A stretch of DNA of 64,000 nucleotides from Halanaerobium praevalens DSM 2228 (lineage in GTDB: Bacteria > Bacillota > Halanaerobiia > Halanaerobiales > Halanaerobiaceae): assembly GCF_000165465.1 (NCBI RefSeq), contig NC_017455.1:558001-622000 (forward strand). The letters are read 5' to 3'. Below are positions 45,206-53,912 of this stretch, piece by piece. Numbering within the stretch: the stretch's first letter is position 1; each line of letters opens with the position of its first letter. The position numbers were made by a program, and so were the translations under genes. The notes below the pieces were generated by a model, which saw only the letters and a list, made by a program, of their open reading frames with translations, did not search any database and was not told the DNA's origin.

Positions 45206-46495
45206 ATGATAATGAATAAAAATAATGCTCATTACAAAAAGGCAATGGATTCAATTAAAGACAATAATGTTTCAGCTGCAATTGATGAGTTAAAACTATG
45301 TTTAAAATTTAATTCAAATAGTACTTCTGTACTTAATTTGTTGGGCTTAGCTTATTATCTAAAATGCAGATTTGATAAGGCAGAAAAAACATGGCGTAAA
45401 AGTCTTTCTTTAGCAGCAGATAATAATAAGGCACGAGATTACTTAGAATTAATAACTAAAAGAGATTTTAAAGAACTAAGAAAAGAATATAAGCAGATAC
45501 TTTTTGATGATAAAACAAAGCAAAATAAGAAAATTAAATTCTTAAAAAAATTAATTGAAAAACACGGGGAATTAATTGAACCATATGTTATTTTAGGTCT
45601 ATTGTATAAAAGAGAGGGAGACTATGAACAGGCTCTAAAATATTTTTATCAGGCCTATGATTTAGACAGTGGTAATAAAAATATTAAAAATTACATAAAA
45701 CAATGTGAAAGAGAAGATAAAACTAGTCCTGCTTTTAACTTCAAATCAAAAACAAACAAAAAGAGTGCAGTTATTGCTGGTATTATTGCGATTTTTATTT
45801 TTATGATTTTTCTTAATTTAAGTGGTTTAAACCCTGGGCAGTTGTTTGAGAATGAATTTCAGACTATGGATAAAGAACAAGCAAGTAATTCTGAAGAGTC
45901 TAAATTAGAAAAGACTGAAAAACAATCTAATTCAGAAGCAAAAGAAGCTGAAAAAGTGGACGATTCTAAGCTGAAAAAGAATAAATTAGAATTTAAATCT
46001 AATTTAAATTTAATGAAATATCAAAAAGAAGAAAATTTTTTAACTTTAGAAGATATAAAAAAATTAACTCAAAAAGAAAAAACAAAGGAAGAATTAATTT
46101 CTGCTAATAATTATTTAGAGACTAAAACAGAACAGCAGTTATTTAATTTGGCTTTAGATTATTTTTCTCGGTCTGATTATCAAAACTCATCTGATATATT
46201 TAATAGTATTTATAATTTAAGTGAAACTGATTATTTAAAGCGAGAAAGCTTATTTTTATTAGCTCGAAGTTATGAAAAAATGGAAGCATATCAGTCAGCT
46301 GAACATTTTTATCGGATTTATTTAAATGAATATCCAGAAAGTAATTATTATGATGAAGCATTATATAATTTGGGTTTGATGCTAGAAGAGGCTGGTTTAG
46401 AAAAAAAAAGTAAAGAAATATTAACTAGGCTTAGAGAAGAAGTGCCTTATAGTAAGTATAATAATTCAAAAGTGTATAATATCTTAAATAAATAA
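45206..46495 (+). CDS. TPR-repeat protein with a single transmembrane segment
   Basis: A 429-residue protein in three parts. Residues 1-160 hold TPR-like repeats (AAIDELKLCLKFNSNSTSVL, DYEQALKYFYQAYDLDSGNK). A single membrane helix follows at about 188-207 (AVIAGIIAIFIFMIFLNLSG). After an acidic, low-complexity linker, residues 310-425 contain further TPR or YbgF-like repeats (NLALDYFSRSDYQNSSDIF, SAEHFYRIYLNEYPES). The N-terminal half is probably cytoplasmic and the C-terminal half outside. No specific function is recognised; the position just before the flagellar genes suggests an envelope role. Confidence 0.85.
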   Translation: MIMNKNNAHYKKAMDSIKDNNVSAAIDELKLCLKFNSNSTSVLNLLGLAYYLKCRFDKAEKTWRKSLSLAADNNKARDYLELITKRDFKELRKEYKQILFDDKTKQNKKIKFLKKLIEKHGELIEPYVILGLLYKREGDYEQALKYFYQAYDLDSGNKNIKNYIKQCEREDKTSPAFNFKSKTNKKSAVIAGIIAIFIFMIFLNLSGLNPGQLFENEFQTMDKEQASNSEESKLEKTEKQSNSEAKEAEKVDDSKLKKNKLEFKSNLNLMKYQKEENFLTLEDIKKLTQKEKTKEELISANNYLETKTEQQLFNLALDYFSRSDYQNSSDIFNSIYNLSETDYLKRESLFLLARSYEKMEAYQSAEHFYRIYLNEYPESNYYDEALYNLGLMLEEAGLEKKSKEILTRLREEVPYSKYNNSKVYNILNK

Positions 46496-46513
46496 TTTTA
46501 TAGAGAGTAAGGG

Positions 46514-46566
46514 CCCTTATAGTCAAGAAATTTAATTAATTCTTTTCCATAAGGGATTTTTTTATT
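46514..46566 (+). terminator. terminator after the TPR gene, overlapping the convergent gene end
   Basis: CCCTTAT at 46514-46520 pairs with ATAAGGG at 46549-46555, with inner AAGAA/TTCTT pairing and a T-run after. It reaches into the 3' end of the minus-strand cyclotransferase gene. Confidence 0.75.
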
Positions 46567-47327
46567 TTTATTTGATAAAGTTTAGGCCAAAATTTACCTG
46601 TTATTAAAAAACTATTATTTTGAGGATGATAGGCAATTCCATTTAAAACATCTATTTCTCCTTTATAATCAGTTTTTAAAATCCCAGTTAAATCTAGATA
46701 TGATTTTACTAAACCATTTTTAGCATTTATTTTAATTATTAAATCACTATGCCAGATATTAGCATAAATAAAACCATTATGATATTCTAACTCATTAATT
46801 TCTGTTATTTTTTGATTTGTAGTTTGGACAGTAATTTTTCTGACTAAACTGAAATCTTTGGGGTTTCTGAATTGAATATTAAAACTGCCATTACTCATAA
46901 TTAAATATTGTCCATTATTAGTTACGCCCCAGCCTTGGCCTTGATAATAAAATGTATTGATTAAATTAAAATTCAAATCATAGACAAAAGCAGTATTTTC
47001 TTTCCAGCTCAATTGATATATTTTATCATTTAAAATTGTAATTCCTTCTCCGAAATATTTAGGATTTAAATTTATTTTTTTAAGAATCTTATTATTTTTA
47101 AAGTCAATTTTTCTCAGGCTAGATTTATTATAGAGACCAGTTCCTTCATATAAATAACCTTTATAAATTTCTAAACCCTGAGTAAAAGCTTCTGGGTCAT
47201 GCTGATAACTATTTAAAATCTTAAAATCTAATTTTTCTAATTTAGAATCATTTATTGTCAAAGCTTGACTAGGAATTGTTAATATAATTAAAATCAAAAC
47301 TGTTAAAAAGTAAATTTTATTTAGCAT
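46536..47327 (-). CDS. glutaminyl-peptide cyclotransferase-like protein (plant/papaya-type QC)
   Basis: A 263-residue protein with a Sec signal (hydrophobic FLTVLILIILTIPSQA, cleavage near residue 22) and a five-bladed propeller of the glutamine cyclotransferase family: HDPEAFTQGLEIYKGYLYEGTGLY, GEGITILNDKIYQLSW, TEINELEYHNGFIYANIW with the conserved Glu, and LNGIAYHPQNNSFLITGKFWPKLYQI. It would convert N-terminal Gln of exported peptides to pyroglutamate. It is a minus-strand single gene between motility genes. Confidence 0.9.
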   Translation of the reverse strand: MLNKIYFLTVLILIILTIPSQALTINDSKLEKLDFKILNSYQHDPEAFTQGLEIYKGYLYEGTGLYNKSSLRKIDFKNNKILKKINLNPKYFGEGITILNDKIYQLSWKENTAFVYDLNFNLINTFYYQGQGWGVTNNGQYLIMSNGSFNIQFRNPKDFSLVRKITVQTTNQKITEINELEYHNGFIYANIWHSDLIIKINAKNGLVKSYLDLTGILKTDYKGEIDVLNGIAYHPQNNSFLITGKFWPKLYQIKIKKSLMEKN

Positions 47328-47520
47328 TAATAATCATCCCTTTAAGTTTTAAATCCTTTATATTTAATTTTCTATTTGAGATCTAAAAATCCTTTTTAAT
47401 TATTATTATAAGAAAAATTAACTAAAAAAACTAAAATTCTCTTAGAGTTAGATCTGCTACTAAAATAGAGTATTTGAACTTAAAAGTTAGTAAAACAAAT
47501 TTAATTTAATTTTAGAGTGC

Positions 47521-47547
47521 TTAACAAATCAAATGATTAGCCGATTA
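47521..47547 (+). promoter_or_regulatory. sigma-28 (sigma-D/FliA)-type promoter
   Basis: TTAA at 47521-47524, 15 bases, then GCCGATTA at 47540-47547: matches TAAA-N15-GCCGATAA with two changes. It lies 26 bases before the small unknown gene and should drive it with fliW-csrA-fliS. Confidence 0.85.
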
Positions 47548-47572
47548 TAATTAAAAGAGAGGGAGTGTCAGA

Positions 47573-47842
47573 ATGATAGAAAAATTAAATTTACACATTG
47601 ATAATTATCCATCTCAAAAAGCTATGGGTTTTTATAAAACTGCAGATAGTGCTCAAAAGTTTGCAGAAAAAGGAATGAAAACAGCTCAAAAGGCAGCCTC
47701 TTTTTATGCGTCAACTGGTGATAAGCTAAGTAATTTTAAAAATTATAAAATTTCTAACTTGGCTTCAGAAATAATGTCCAATCCGAAAAAAGAGATTGTT
47801 ATAACTTATAAACCAGGACCAAAGATAGATTTTAGAGCTTAA
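47573..47842 (+). CDS. small unknown protein at the head of the fliW-csrA group
   Basis: An 89-residue protein without a recognised family. The middle is an Ala/Lys-rich helix (SAQKFAEKGMKTAQKAASFYAST) and the C-terminus EIVITYKPGPKIDFRA is strand-like. In B. subtilis the gene before fliW is yviE (DUF6470), whose protein also ends in beta-rich segments; this could be a shortened relative, but similarity is not convincing by eye. A sigma-28-type promoter lies just upstream and AGAGGGAG precedes the ATG, so it is a genuine late motility gene. Confidence 0.75.
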   Translation: MIEKLNLHIDNYPSQKAMGFYKTADSAQKFAEKGMKTAQKAASFYASTGDKLSNFKNYKISNLASEIMSNPKKEIVITYKPGPKIDFRA

Positions 47843-47872
47843 AAATTTAATTAGTTAAATGGAGGGATTTAA

Positions 47873-48316
47873 ATGGAATTAATGACCAGAGATTTTGGTA
47901 AATTAAAAATAGATGAAGCCGATATAATCAATTTTAAATCAGGACTACCAGGTTTTGAAAATTTAAATGATTTTGTTTTATTACCTTTCGCTGAAGATTC
48001 GCCTTTTATAATTATGCAGTCAGTTGAAAGAGCAGAAATTGCTTTTGTAACAGTTGAGCCTGGTAATTTAATTAAAGATTACGAATTTGAAATCAGTGAC
48101 AAAATAGAAGAAAATTTAAAGATAAAAAGTCTTGATGATCTTTTAGTTTTAAATATTATTACTTTAAAAAATAAAATTAATCAAAGTACTGCTAACCTTT
48201 CTGCTCCAATAATTATTAATTTAGAAGCTAAGCTTGGTAAGCAAATAATACTTGATGATCAACGCTATCAGGTTAGGTATAAAATTTTTGCTGCTGCAGA
48301 AGAGGTGGCAAAATAA
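47873..48316 (+). CDS. fliW: flagellar assembly factor FliW
   Basis: The 147-residue protein has the FliW signature: DFGKLKIDEADIINFKSGLPGFENLNDFVLL, then SPFIIMQSVERAEIAFV, and AKLGKQIILDDQRYQVRYKIF at the end. FliW binds CsrA and relieves its repression of flagellin translation, and also binds flagellin. Its stop overlaps the csrA start by one base, consistent with fixed stoichiometry. Confidence 0.95.
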   Translation: MELMTRDFGKLKIDEADIINFKSGLPGFENLNDFVLLPFAEDSPFIIMQSVERAEIAFVTVEPGNLIKDYEFEISDKIEENLKIKSLDDLLVLNIITLKNKINQSTANLSAPIIINLEAKLGKQIILDDQRYQVRYKIFAAAEEVAK

Positions 48317-48543
48317 TGTTGGTTTTAAGTAGAAAATTAAACGAAAAAATTGTAATTGATGATCAAATAGAGTTAACAGTTGTTGGAATTGAAAATGGTA
48401 AAGTTCAACTTGGAATCGATGCTCCAAGAAGTATTGAAATATTAAGAAAAGAATTAATAGAAGATGTAAAAGAAGAAAATAAAAAAGCAGTTAAAAACAA
48501 GAAATTATTAGAAGAATTAAATAATATTAAATTTGGTGGCTAG
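48316..48543 (+). CDS. csrA: carbon storage regulator CsrA
   Basis: The 75-residue RNA-binding dimer starts MLVLSRKLNEKIVIDDQIELTVVGIENGKVQLGIDAP, the CsrA core with the RNA-contacting N-terminal strand, and has the longer C-terminal helix of the FliW-linked type. It represses translation of flagellin mRNA by blocking ribosome sites. No flagellin (hag) gene is in this window. Confidence 0.96.
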   Translation: MLVLSRKLNEKIVIDDQIELTVVGIENGKVQLGIDAPRSIEILRKELIEDVKEENKKAVKNKKLLEELNNIKFGG

Positions 48544-48596
48544 AATTATTGCTATTTTGACTAAAAAATTATAAAATATATTTAGGAGGTAATTAT

Positions 48597-49004
48597 ATGC
48601 AAGCTAGAAGTGCCGATCAATATAAGCAAATGCAGATTAAAACAGCAAGTCCAGGCAAGCTTTTATTGATGCTTTATCAGGGTGGATTAAAGTTTATGAA
48701 ATTAGCAAAAAAAAATATAAAAGCAGGAAAAATTGAAGAAAGCCATAAGAATATAATTAAGGCCCAAAATATTATTTTAGAATTACAAGGGACTTTAGAT
48801 AAAAAGCAGGGTGGAGAAATTGCTATTCAACTAGAAAATCTTTATGATTATATTTATAGGGAATTGCTACAGGCTAATTTAAATAAAAACACTAAACATC
48901 TTGATAATGTTATACCTCTCGTTGAAGAACTATTTTTGACTTATAAAGAAATTATAGTTAATAAGGGTTCTAAAGATACAAAAAAAGTTAAGGCAGAGGT
49001 TTAG
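48597..49004 (+). CDS. fliS: flagellin chaperone FliS
   Basis: A 135-residue helical protein with the FliS pattern: YKQMQIKTASPGKLLLMLYQGGLKFMKLA, NIIKAQNIILELQGTLD, and LYDYIYRELLQANLNK. It binds the C-terminus of flagellin in the cytoplasm before export. AGGAGG precedes the ATG. Fifteen bases separate it from the FlgN/FliT-like gene. Confidence 0.93.
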   Translation: MQARSADQYKQMQIKTASPGKLLLMLYQGGLKFMKLAKKNIKAGKIEESHKNIIKAQNIILELQGTLDKKQGGEIAIQLENLYDYIYRELLQANLNKNTKHLDNVIPLVEELFLTYKEIIVNKGSKDTKKVKAEV

Positions 49005-49018
49005 AGTGGAGGTAGTTG

Positions 49019-49408
49019 ATGAAAGATTTATTTGATTTATATCAAGCTTTAAAATTAAAAACAAAAGAAGAAAAAGAATTAATTTCTGAAAATGATTTTG
49101 AAGCTCTAAAAGAAAAATTGGTTCAAAAAAATGACTTGATAGAATTAATAGATCAGATTAATGTTCAACAATATTTTGCGAAATTAGCTTTTTCTCTAAA
49201 TAAAAAACAATTACAAGCTAAAAAAGATAGCTTAGCTCAATTAATTAAAGCAATAAATACTCTGCAGTCTCAAAATATTAAAGCTCTAGAAAACAAAAAA
49301 AAGGAAAACAAAGAAAAAATGATTTCTTTATATAGCAGGGAAAAAAGTATTAAGGGTTATCTCAATTCTGATAAATATGAAGCTAAATTTTTTGATGAAA
49401 AAAGTTAA
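49019..49408 (+). CDS. FlgN/FliT-like export chaperone
   Basis: A 129-residue, almost entirely helical, Lys/Glu-rich protein. Start ATG 49019 after GGAGG. Position after fliS and the small coiled-coil size fit FliT (cap chaperone) or FlgN (hook-junction chaperone), but no diagnostic motif is visible, so the identity is from context. Confidence 0.65.
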   Translation: MKDLFDLYQALKLKTKEEKELISENDFEALKEKLVQKNDLIELIDQINVQQYFAKLAFSLNKKQLQAKKDSLAQLIKAINTLQSQNIKALENKKKENKEKMISLYSREKSIKGYLNSDKYEAKFFDEKS

Positions 49409-49446
49409 TATATTTTTTAAACTTAATAAAACTAGGGGGGAAGTCA

Positions 49447-51438
49447 ATGCAGGATAATGGTTATTTAGATATGTTTTTTGATGAAGCTAAAGAATATGTT
49501 GAAACCCTAAACAATGGAATCTTAACTTTGGAAAATAATCCTGAGGACAAAGAAACCATAGATGCAGTATTTAGAGCTGCTCATTCACTTAAGGGGATGG
49601 CAGCTACCATGGGTTTTGAAAACTTAACTGAACTAACTCATAAAATGGAAAACATGTTAGATCGAGTTAGAGATGGTAAGCTTGATGTAACAACAGATTT
49701 TATTGATCTTTTATTACAGGGTCTAGATAATATTCAGTTTTTAGTAGAAAAGATTAGAGAAACTGATGGAGAAGAGCCAGAAGGGATCAATTTAGAAGGT
49801 TTTATTGAAGAACTAGCTAATTATGGTCAAGAAGGTACAGCCTCTAAGAAAGAGCAAGCAGATGATGATCAAGCTGGGGGAGCAGATAAAGAGTTTTCTC
49901 TTGATTTAACTAATGAGGAAAAAAAGAAATTAAATTCTGATAAAAAAGATAAAGAACGAATTTATCATTTAAAGATTCATCTAGATGAACAAGATTTTCA
50001 GAGTGTTAGAGCATTTATGTTTTTGAAAAAAATTGAAGAAATAGGACAATTATTTAAGGCAGTACCTGATAAAGATACTATTGAAAATTCGGAAGAAGAT
50101 GTAGCAGAAGTTGATATTTATGCTTTAAGCTGGTTACCAGCAGATGAATTTAAAGAAGAATTAGCAGAAATATCTGGAGCAGAGGTAATTAATTTTGAAG
50201 AAATAGAATCTTTGGAAGTGGATAAAGAAGATAAAAAGAAAAAAGGGAAAAGTCTTCATGCTGAACATAAAGTGAATTCTTTCCAAAGTAGTTCGACAGT
50301 TAGAGTTGATATTTCTAAATTAGATAAATTAATGAATATGGTAGGAGAATTGTTAATTAATAAAACAAGACTCCAATCATTAGATATTCAAAAATCTAAA
50401 TTTAATGAAATTATACCACAATTAGATCGAGTTACTATGGAATTACACCATATTGTAATGCAAATTAGAATGGTACCAGTTGGAGTTATGTTTAGTAGAT
50501 TTCCCAGAATGATTAGAGATTTATCAAATAAAATGGATAAAGAAATTGATTTTGTTATGAAAGGTCAAGAAACTGAATTAGACCGCTCAATTATTGATGA
50601 ATTATCTGATCCATTAACTCATTTACTCCGGAATGCTATTGACCATGGTGTTGAAACTCCTGAAGAAAGAAAAGCTAAGGGTAAAGATGAAGAAGGAAGA
50701 ATAGAGCTGAGAGCTTATCAAAAAGGTAGTGAAATCATTATTGAAGTTAAAGATGATGGAGCTGGTATTGATGCAGATAAAATTGGCCGTAAAGCTGTAG
50801 AAAAGGGAATAGTTACTGAAGAAGAATTAGAACAAATGGAAAGAAGAGATATCCTTAACTTTGTTTTCCACCCTGGTTTTAGTACAGCATCTCAAGTTAC
50901 AGATGTATCTGGTCGTGGTGTAGGAATGGATATTGTTCGAAATATAGTTAAAAAATTAGATGGTCAAATTAGTATAGAATCAAATCTAGGTAGTGGAAGT
51001 ACATTTACTATTTCTCTTCCTTTAACTTTAGCGATTACTCAAGCCTTAATGATTAAAGTTGATGGAGATACTTTTGCTATTCCATTAAATGCAGTTAGTG
51101 AGACTTTGACTATCAGTCCTGCAAATATTAAAAAAGTTAGGGGTAAAGATGTAATTGTACTCCGCGAAAATACAATTCCACTAGTTTCTGCAGCTGAAAT
51201 ATTTGGCAGTAAAGATATTGATTCTTTTAAAAATTCAGAATCTGAATTATCAGTTGTAATCTTAAAGAGTGGAGATCGTTTTATTGGTTTAATAGTGGAA
51301 GAATTATTAAATCAGCAAGAAATAGTAATTAAATCTCTAGGTAATTATTTACAAGATACTGAATATATTAGTGGAGCTACAATTATTGGTGATGGTGATG
51401 TAGCACTAATAATTGATGTACGTGATATTGTAGCTTAA
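49447..51438 (+). CDS. cheA: chemotaxis histidine kinase CheA
   Basis: The 663-residue kinase: N-terminal HPt with AAHSLKGMAATMG (phospho-His46), a P2-like region, P3 dimer helices (SKLDKLMNMVGELLINKTRL), P4 ATPase (HLLRNAIDHGVETPEERK, DDGAGID, GRGVGMDIV) and a C-terminal CheW-like P5. It phosphorylates CheY. A GGGGG ribosome site precedes the ATG. It starts a cheA-cheW unit after the FlgN/FliT-like gene. Confidence 0.97.
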   Translation: MQDNGYLDMFFDEAKEYVETLNNGILTLENNPEDKETIDAVFRAAHSLKGMAATMGFENLTELTHKMENMLDRVRDGKLDVTTDFIDLLLQGLDNIQFLVEKIRETDGEEPEGINLEGFIEELANYGQEGTASKKEQADDDQAGGADKEFSLDLTNEEKKKLNSDKKDKERIYHLKIHLDEQDFQSVRAFMFLKKIEEIGQLFKAVPDKDTIENSEEDVAEVDIYALSWLPADEFKEELAEISGAEVINFEEIESLEVDKEDKKKKGKSLHAEHKVNSFQSSSTVRVDISKLDKLMNMVGELLINKTRLQSLDIQKSKFNEIIPQLDRVTMELHHIVMQIRMVPVGVMFSRFPRMIRDLSNKMDKEIDFVMKGQETELDRSIIDELSDPLTHLLRNAIDHGVETPEERKAKGKDEEGRIELRAYQKGSEIIIEVKDDGAGIDADKIGRKAVEKGIVTEEELEQMERRDILNFVFHPGFSTASQVTDVSGRGVGMDIVRNIVKKLDGQISIESNLGSGSTFTISLPLTLAITQALMIKVDGDTFAIPLNAVSETLTISPANIKKVRGKDVIVLRENTIPLVSAAEIFGSKDIDSFKNSESELSVVILKSGDRFIGLIVEELLNQQEIVIKSLGNYLQDTEYISGATIIGDGDVALIIDVRDIVA

Positions 51439-51476
51439 TTTAATTAGCAAATAATTTCGAAAAAAGGGGTGTGATT

Positions 51477-51974
51477 ATGGCAACAACTCAAGAGCGCTTA
51501 GATTTAGATGATGCTAAAAATCAAAATGGGAAAAAACATGGTCAAACTCAATATATTGTTTTTAATATTGGGGAAGAAGAGTATGGAATAGAGATTGAAT
51601 ATACAAGAGAAATTATAAAATCAGCTCAAATTACTAATGTTCCTAATACCGATGAGCATGTAGTAGGTGTAATTAACTTAAGAGGTATTATTGTACCTGT
51701 AGTTGATTTACACAGTCGTTTTGAAATCGATCAAGATAGTGGAAGCTTTGACGAAGATGAGCAGCGGACAATCACAGTTGAAGTAAATAATATGTTATTA
51801 GGAATTCAGGTTGATCATATTGAAGGAATAGTCTGGTTAGAAGAAGATAGTATTACACCAGCTCCTGATGTCGAAAGTAATTTAAGACAGGATTATTTAC
51901 GTGGAGTTTGTGCACGTGATGAAGATCATTTATTAATCCTTTTAGATTTAGAAAAAACATTATTCACTCAATAA
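51477..51974 (+). CDS. cheW: chemotaxis coupling protein CheW
   Basis: A 165-residue CheW domain protein: QYIVFNIGEEEYGIEIEYTREII, VVGVINLRGIIVPVVDL, LGIQVDHIEGIV and LLILLDLEK. It links receptors to CheA. ATG 51477 is chosen, six bases after AAGGGGT; the GTG at 51471 touches that site. A terminator follows. Confidence 0.95.
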   Translation: MATTQERLDLDDAKNQNGKKHGQTQYIVFNIGEEEYGIEIEYTREIIKSAQITNVPNTDEHVVGVINLRGIIVPVVDLHSRFEIDQDSGSFDEDEQRTITVEVNNMLLGIQVDHIEGIVWLEEDSITPAPDVESNLRQDYLRGVCARDEDHLLILLDLEKTLFTQ

Positions 51975-51980
51975 TTTAGC

Positions 51981-52032
51981 TTTCCCCATTTTAAATTGTA
52001 ATTTTTGCTAATTTAAGTGGGGAAAATTTTTA
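51981..52032 (+). terminator. terminator after cheW
   Basis: TTTCCCCA at 51981-51988 pairs with TGGGGAAA at 52018-52025, followed by ATTTTTAT. Confidence 0.88.
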
Positions 52033-52050
52033 TAAATTCCAAATAAAAGT

Positions 52051-52078
52051 TTGATATTTTAATCTGAAGTGATATAAT
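52051..52078 (+). promoter_or_regulatory. sigma-A promoter for cheC-cheD
   Basis: TTGATA at 52051-52056, 16 bases, TATAAT at 52073-52078. It lies between the cheW terminator and cheC. Confidence 0.75.
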
Positions 52079-52149
52079 TTAAAATAGTTACTTGTTTACT
52101 TAAAAAAGGGTTGATTTTATATTAATTACTAATGTCAGGAGGTAAGTTA

Positions 52150-52752
52150 ATGGAGTTAGACCAGATGAAACAAGATATTCTCAAAGAAGTAGCTAATATT
52201 GGGGCTGGAAATGCAGCTACAGCTTTTTCGGGAATGATTGGTCAAGAAATAAATATGACAGTTCCTAAGGTGGAATTGATTGATATTCAGGAATTACCAG
52301 CTATTACAGGAGATGAAGAAGAATATATAGCCTGTATCATGATCAATTTTGCTGGAGAAATATCTGGTAAGATCTTATTAGTTGTTGATATGGAAAATGT
52401 AGAAAAAATGTTAAAATTAATTTTTCAGACTGATGAGTTACCAGGTAAAGAAATGCAGCATTCTGCTTTAAATGAATTGGGAAATATTTTGAGTGGAGCT
52501 TATTTAAAAGCAATTAATGATTTTACTAATTTAGATTTGGACCAAAGTGTCCCAGCTATGGCTTATGATATGGCTGGTGCTGTTTTAAGTTCTTCTGTAA
52601 TTGATTATAGTCAAACAGAAGATTTTATTCTGCTTTTAGAAACTGAGTTTATAGCAGGAGATGAAAAATTAGAGTTATTTTACTTTTTTATTCCAGAAAA
52701 AGATTCACTTGGTTTACTGTTTAAGAAATTGGTAGGTGATAGCCTTGCCTAA
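52150..52752 (+). CDS. cheC: CheY-P phosphatase CheC
   Basis: The 200-residue protein has both CheC active-site motifs of the E-x2-N type: ILKEVANIGAGNAATAFS and ALNELGNILSGAYL. CheC dephosphorylates CheY-P and binds CheD, giving feedback adaptation. ATG 52150 follows AGGAGGT; the in-frame ATG at 52132 lies before that site. It overlaps cheD by eight bases. Confidence 0.94.
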   Translation: MELDQMKQDILKEVANIGAGNAATAFSGMIGQEINMTVPKVELIDIQELPAITGDEEEYIACIMINFAGEISGKILLVVDMENVEKMLKLIFQTDELPGKEMQHSALNELGNILSGAYLKAINDFTNLDLDQSVPAMAYDMAGAVLSSSVIDYSQTEDFILLLETEFIAGDEKLELFYFFIPEKDSLGLLFKKLVGDSLA

Positions 52753-53239
52753 TCGGGATCAGGTAGCAGAAAAATTGATTGTAAAAATGGCAGACCATGC
52801 AGTTGGTGATAAAAATACTCTTTTAGCTACACTTGGACTGGGTTCTTGTATTGGAATTGCCCTCTATGATCGCTTTGCCAAAGTTGGTGGTCTGGTGCAT
52901 ATAATGCTACCTGAAAATCCAGGTGGTAAAAAAATTGTAAAGTATGCAGATACAGGTATTCCTTATTTAATTGAAGAAATGGAAGCAATTGGAGCCAAAA
53001 AGAGACGTCTTTCGGCAAAAATTGTTGGTGGAGCTGGAATGTTTAAGTCAGAAAGTGGAGATTCAGTAATGAAAATTGGAGCTCGTAATATAGTCGCTGT
53101 TAAAGAAACATTAAAAGATTTAGGGATTAAAATTTTAGGTAGTGATGTAGGTAAAGACTATGGTCGTTCTATGTATTTTTATGTAAATGATGGCCGAGTT
53201 GAAATCAAATCTTTTAGTAAAGATTTGATAACTCTTTAA
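52745..53239 (+). CDS. cheD: chemoreceptor glutamine deamidase CheD
   Basis: CheD deamidates glutamines on MCPs. The catalytic Cys in GLGSCIGIALYD and His in VHIMLPE are present, 17 residues apart as in the family, and the C-terminal GRSMYFYVNDGRV is intact. TTG 52745 is the likelier start (AGGTGAT four bases before); a GTG at 52736 would add three residues. Translationally coupled to cheC. Confidence 0.93.
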   Translation: MPNRDQVAEKLIVKMADHAVGDKNTLLATLGLGSCIGIALYDRFAKVGGLVHIMLPENPGGKKIVKYADTGIPYLIEEMEAIGAKKRRLSAKIVGGAGMFKSESGDSVMKIGARNIVAVKETLKDLGIKILGSDVGKDYGRSMYFYVNDGRVEIKSFSKDLITL

Positions 53240-53288
53240 ATTTATTATATAGTAAATTTAATAAAATTTGAAAGATTTTTGATTTTGA

Positions 53289-53317
53289 TTGTCAAAAGAT
53301 ATTAATTCTGTTATTAT
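53289..53317 (+). promoter_or_regulatory. sigma-A promoter for cheY
   Basis: TTGTCA at 53289-53294, 17 bases, TATTAT at 53312-53317; about 40 bases before the cheY start. Confidence 0.65.
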
Positions 53318-53359
53318 ATGAAATGGTAATATCTAAAAAAAAAGGGAGGTAATTTTTAA

Positions 53360-53713
53360 ATGCCTAAAGTGTTAGTTGTAGATGATGCAGCATTTATGAG
53401 ACTGAATTTGAAAAACATATTAAAAGATGATTTTGAAGTAGTTGGTGAAGCAGAGAATGGAAAAGAAGCAGTTGAGCTTTACCAAGAATTAAAACCAGAT
53501 ATAGTGACAATGGATATCACAATGCCTGTGATGGATGGTTTAGAAGCAATTAAGGCTATTCAAGATATTGATCCTGATGCTCAAATAGTAGTTTGTAGTG
53601 CTATGGGACAGCAAAAAATTGTTATTCAAGCAATAGAGATGGGAGCAAAAGACTTTATAGTTAAGCCTTTCAAAAAAGATAGAGTTATGGAATCCTTAGG
53701 AAAATTAGTGTAA
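53360..53713 (+). CDS. cheY: chemotaxis response regulator CheY
   Basis: A 117-residue single receiver domain with Asp8/Asp9 acid pocket, phospho-acceptor Asp52 (VTMDITMPVMDG), Ser80 (VVCSAMG) and Lys102 (IVKPF). Phospho-CheY binds the flagellar switch encoded by the next operon. GGGAGG precedes the ATG. The c-di-GMP riboswitch and flgB operon follow, so read-through from cheY would also pass the riboswitch terminator. Confidence 0.95.
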   Translation: MPKVLVVDDAAFMRLNLKNILKDDFEVVGEAENGKEAVELYQELKPDIVTMDITMPVMDGLEAIKAIQDIDPDAQIVVCSAMGQQKIVIQAIEMGAKDFIVKPFKKDRVMESLGKLV

Positions 53714-53742
53714 ATTTAAATTATAAAATTATAACAAAATAT

Positions 53743-53748
53743 TATAAT
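53743..53748 (+). promoter_or_regulatory. possible -10 box for the riboswitch-flgB transcript
   Basis: TATAAT at 53743-53748 with a poor TTATAA at 53721-53726 (16-base spacer). A start near 53755 would place the aptamer at the 5' end of the RNA. Confidence 0.5.
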
Positions 53749-53777
53749 TTAATAAGCGATAGTTATAGTAATAAATA

Positions 53778-53853
53778 TTAGCAAAATTAGCGAAAGTTGA
53801 TGACGCAAAGTTATGGGTCTAAGATATTTAATATATTATGATTGCCAAACTGC
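53778..53853 (+). promoter_or_regulatory. cyclic di-GMP-I (GEMM-I) riboswitch aptamer
   Basis: The conserved GEMM-I elements occur in order: GCAAA (53781-53785), a stem closed by a GAAA tetraloop (53792-53795), GACGCAAAG (53802-53810), GGGTCTAAG (53815-53823, the tetraloop receptor side), an AT-rich P3 stem, and ATTGCCAAACTGC (53841-53853). AGTT and AACT pair where the consensus has GCC/GGT, a compensatory change. It is upstream of flgB and followed by a terminator hairpin, so c-di-GMP should control elongation into the basal-body operon. Confidence 0.9.
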
Positions 53854-53891
53854 ACAGCATGAAATCTATAGTCTATTGCTGTAGATTTTTT
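53854..53891 (+). terminator. riboswitch expression-platform terminator
   Basis: ACAGCA at 53854-53859 pairs with TGCTGT at 53877-53882, followed by AGATTTTTT. It begins on the base after the aptamer's last conserved segment, so ligand-induced folding could compete with it. Confidence 0.7.
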
Positions 53892-53912
53892 AAGTTGAAG
53901 GGGGTAAAAATT

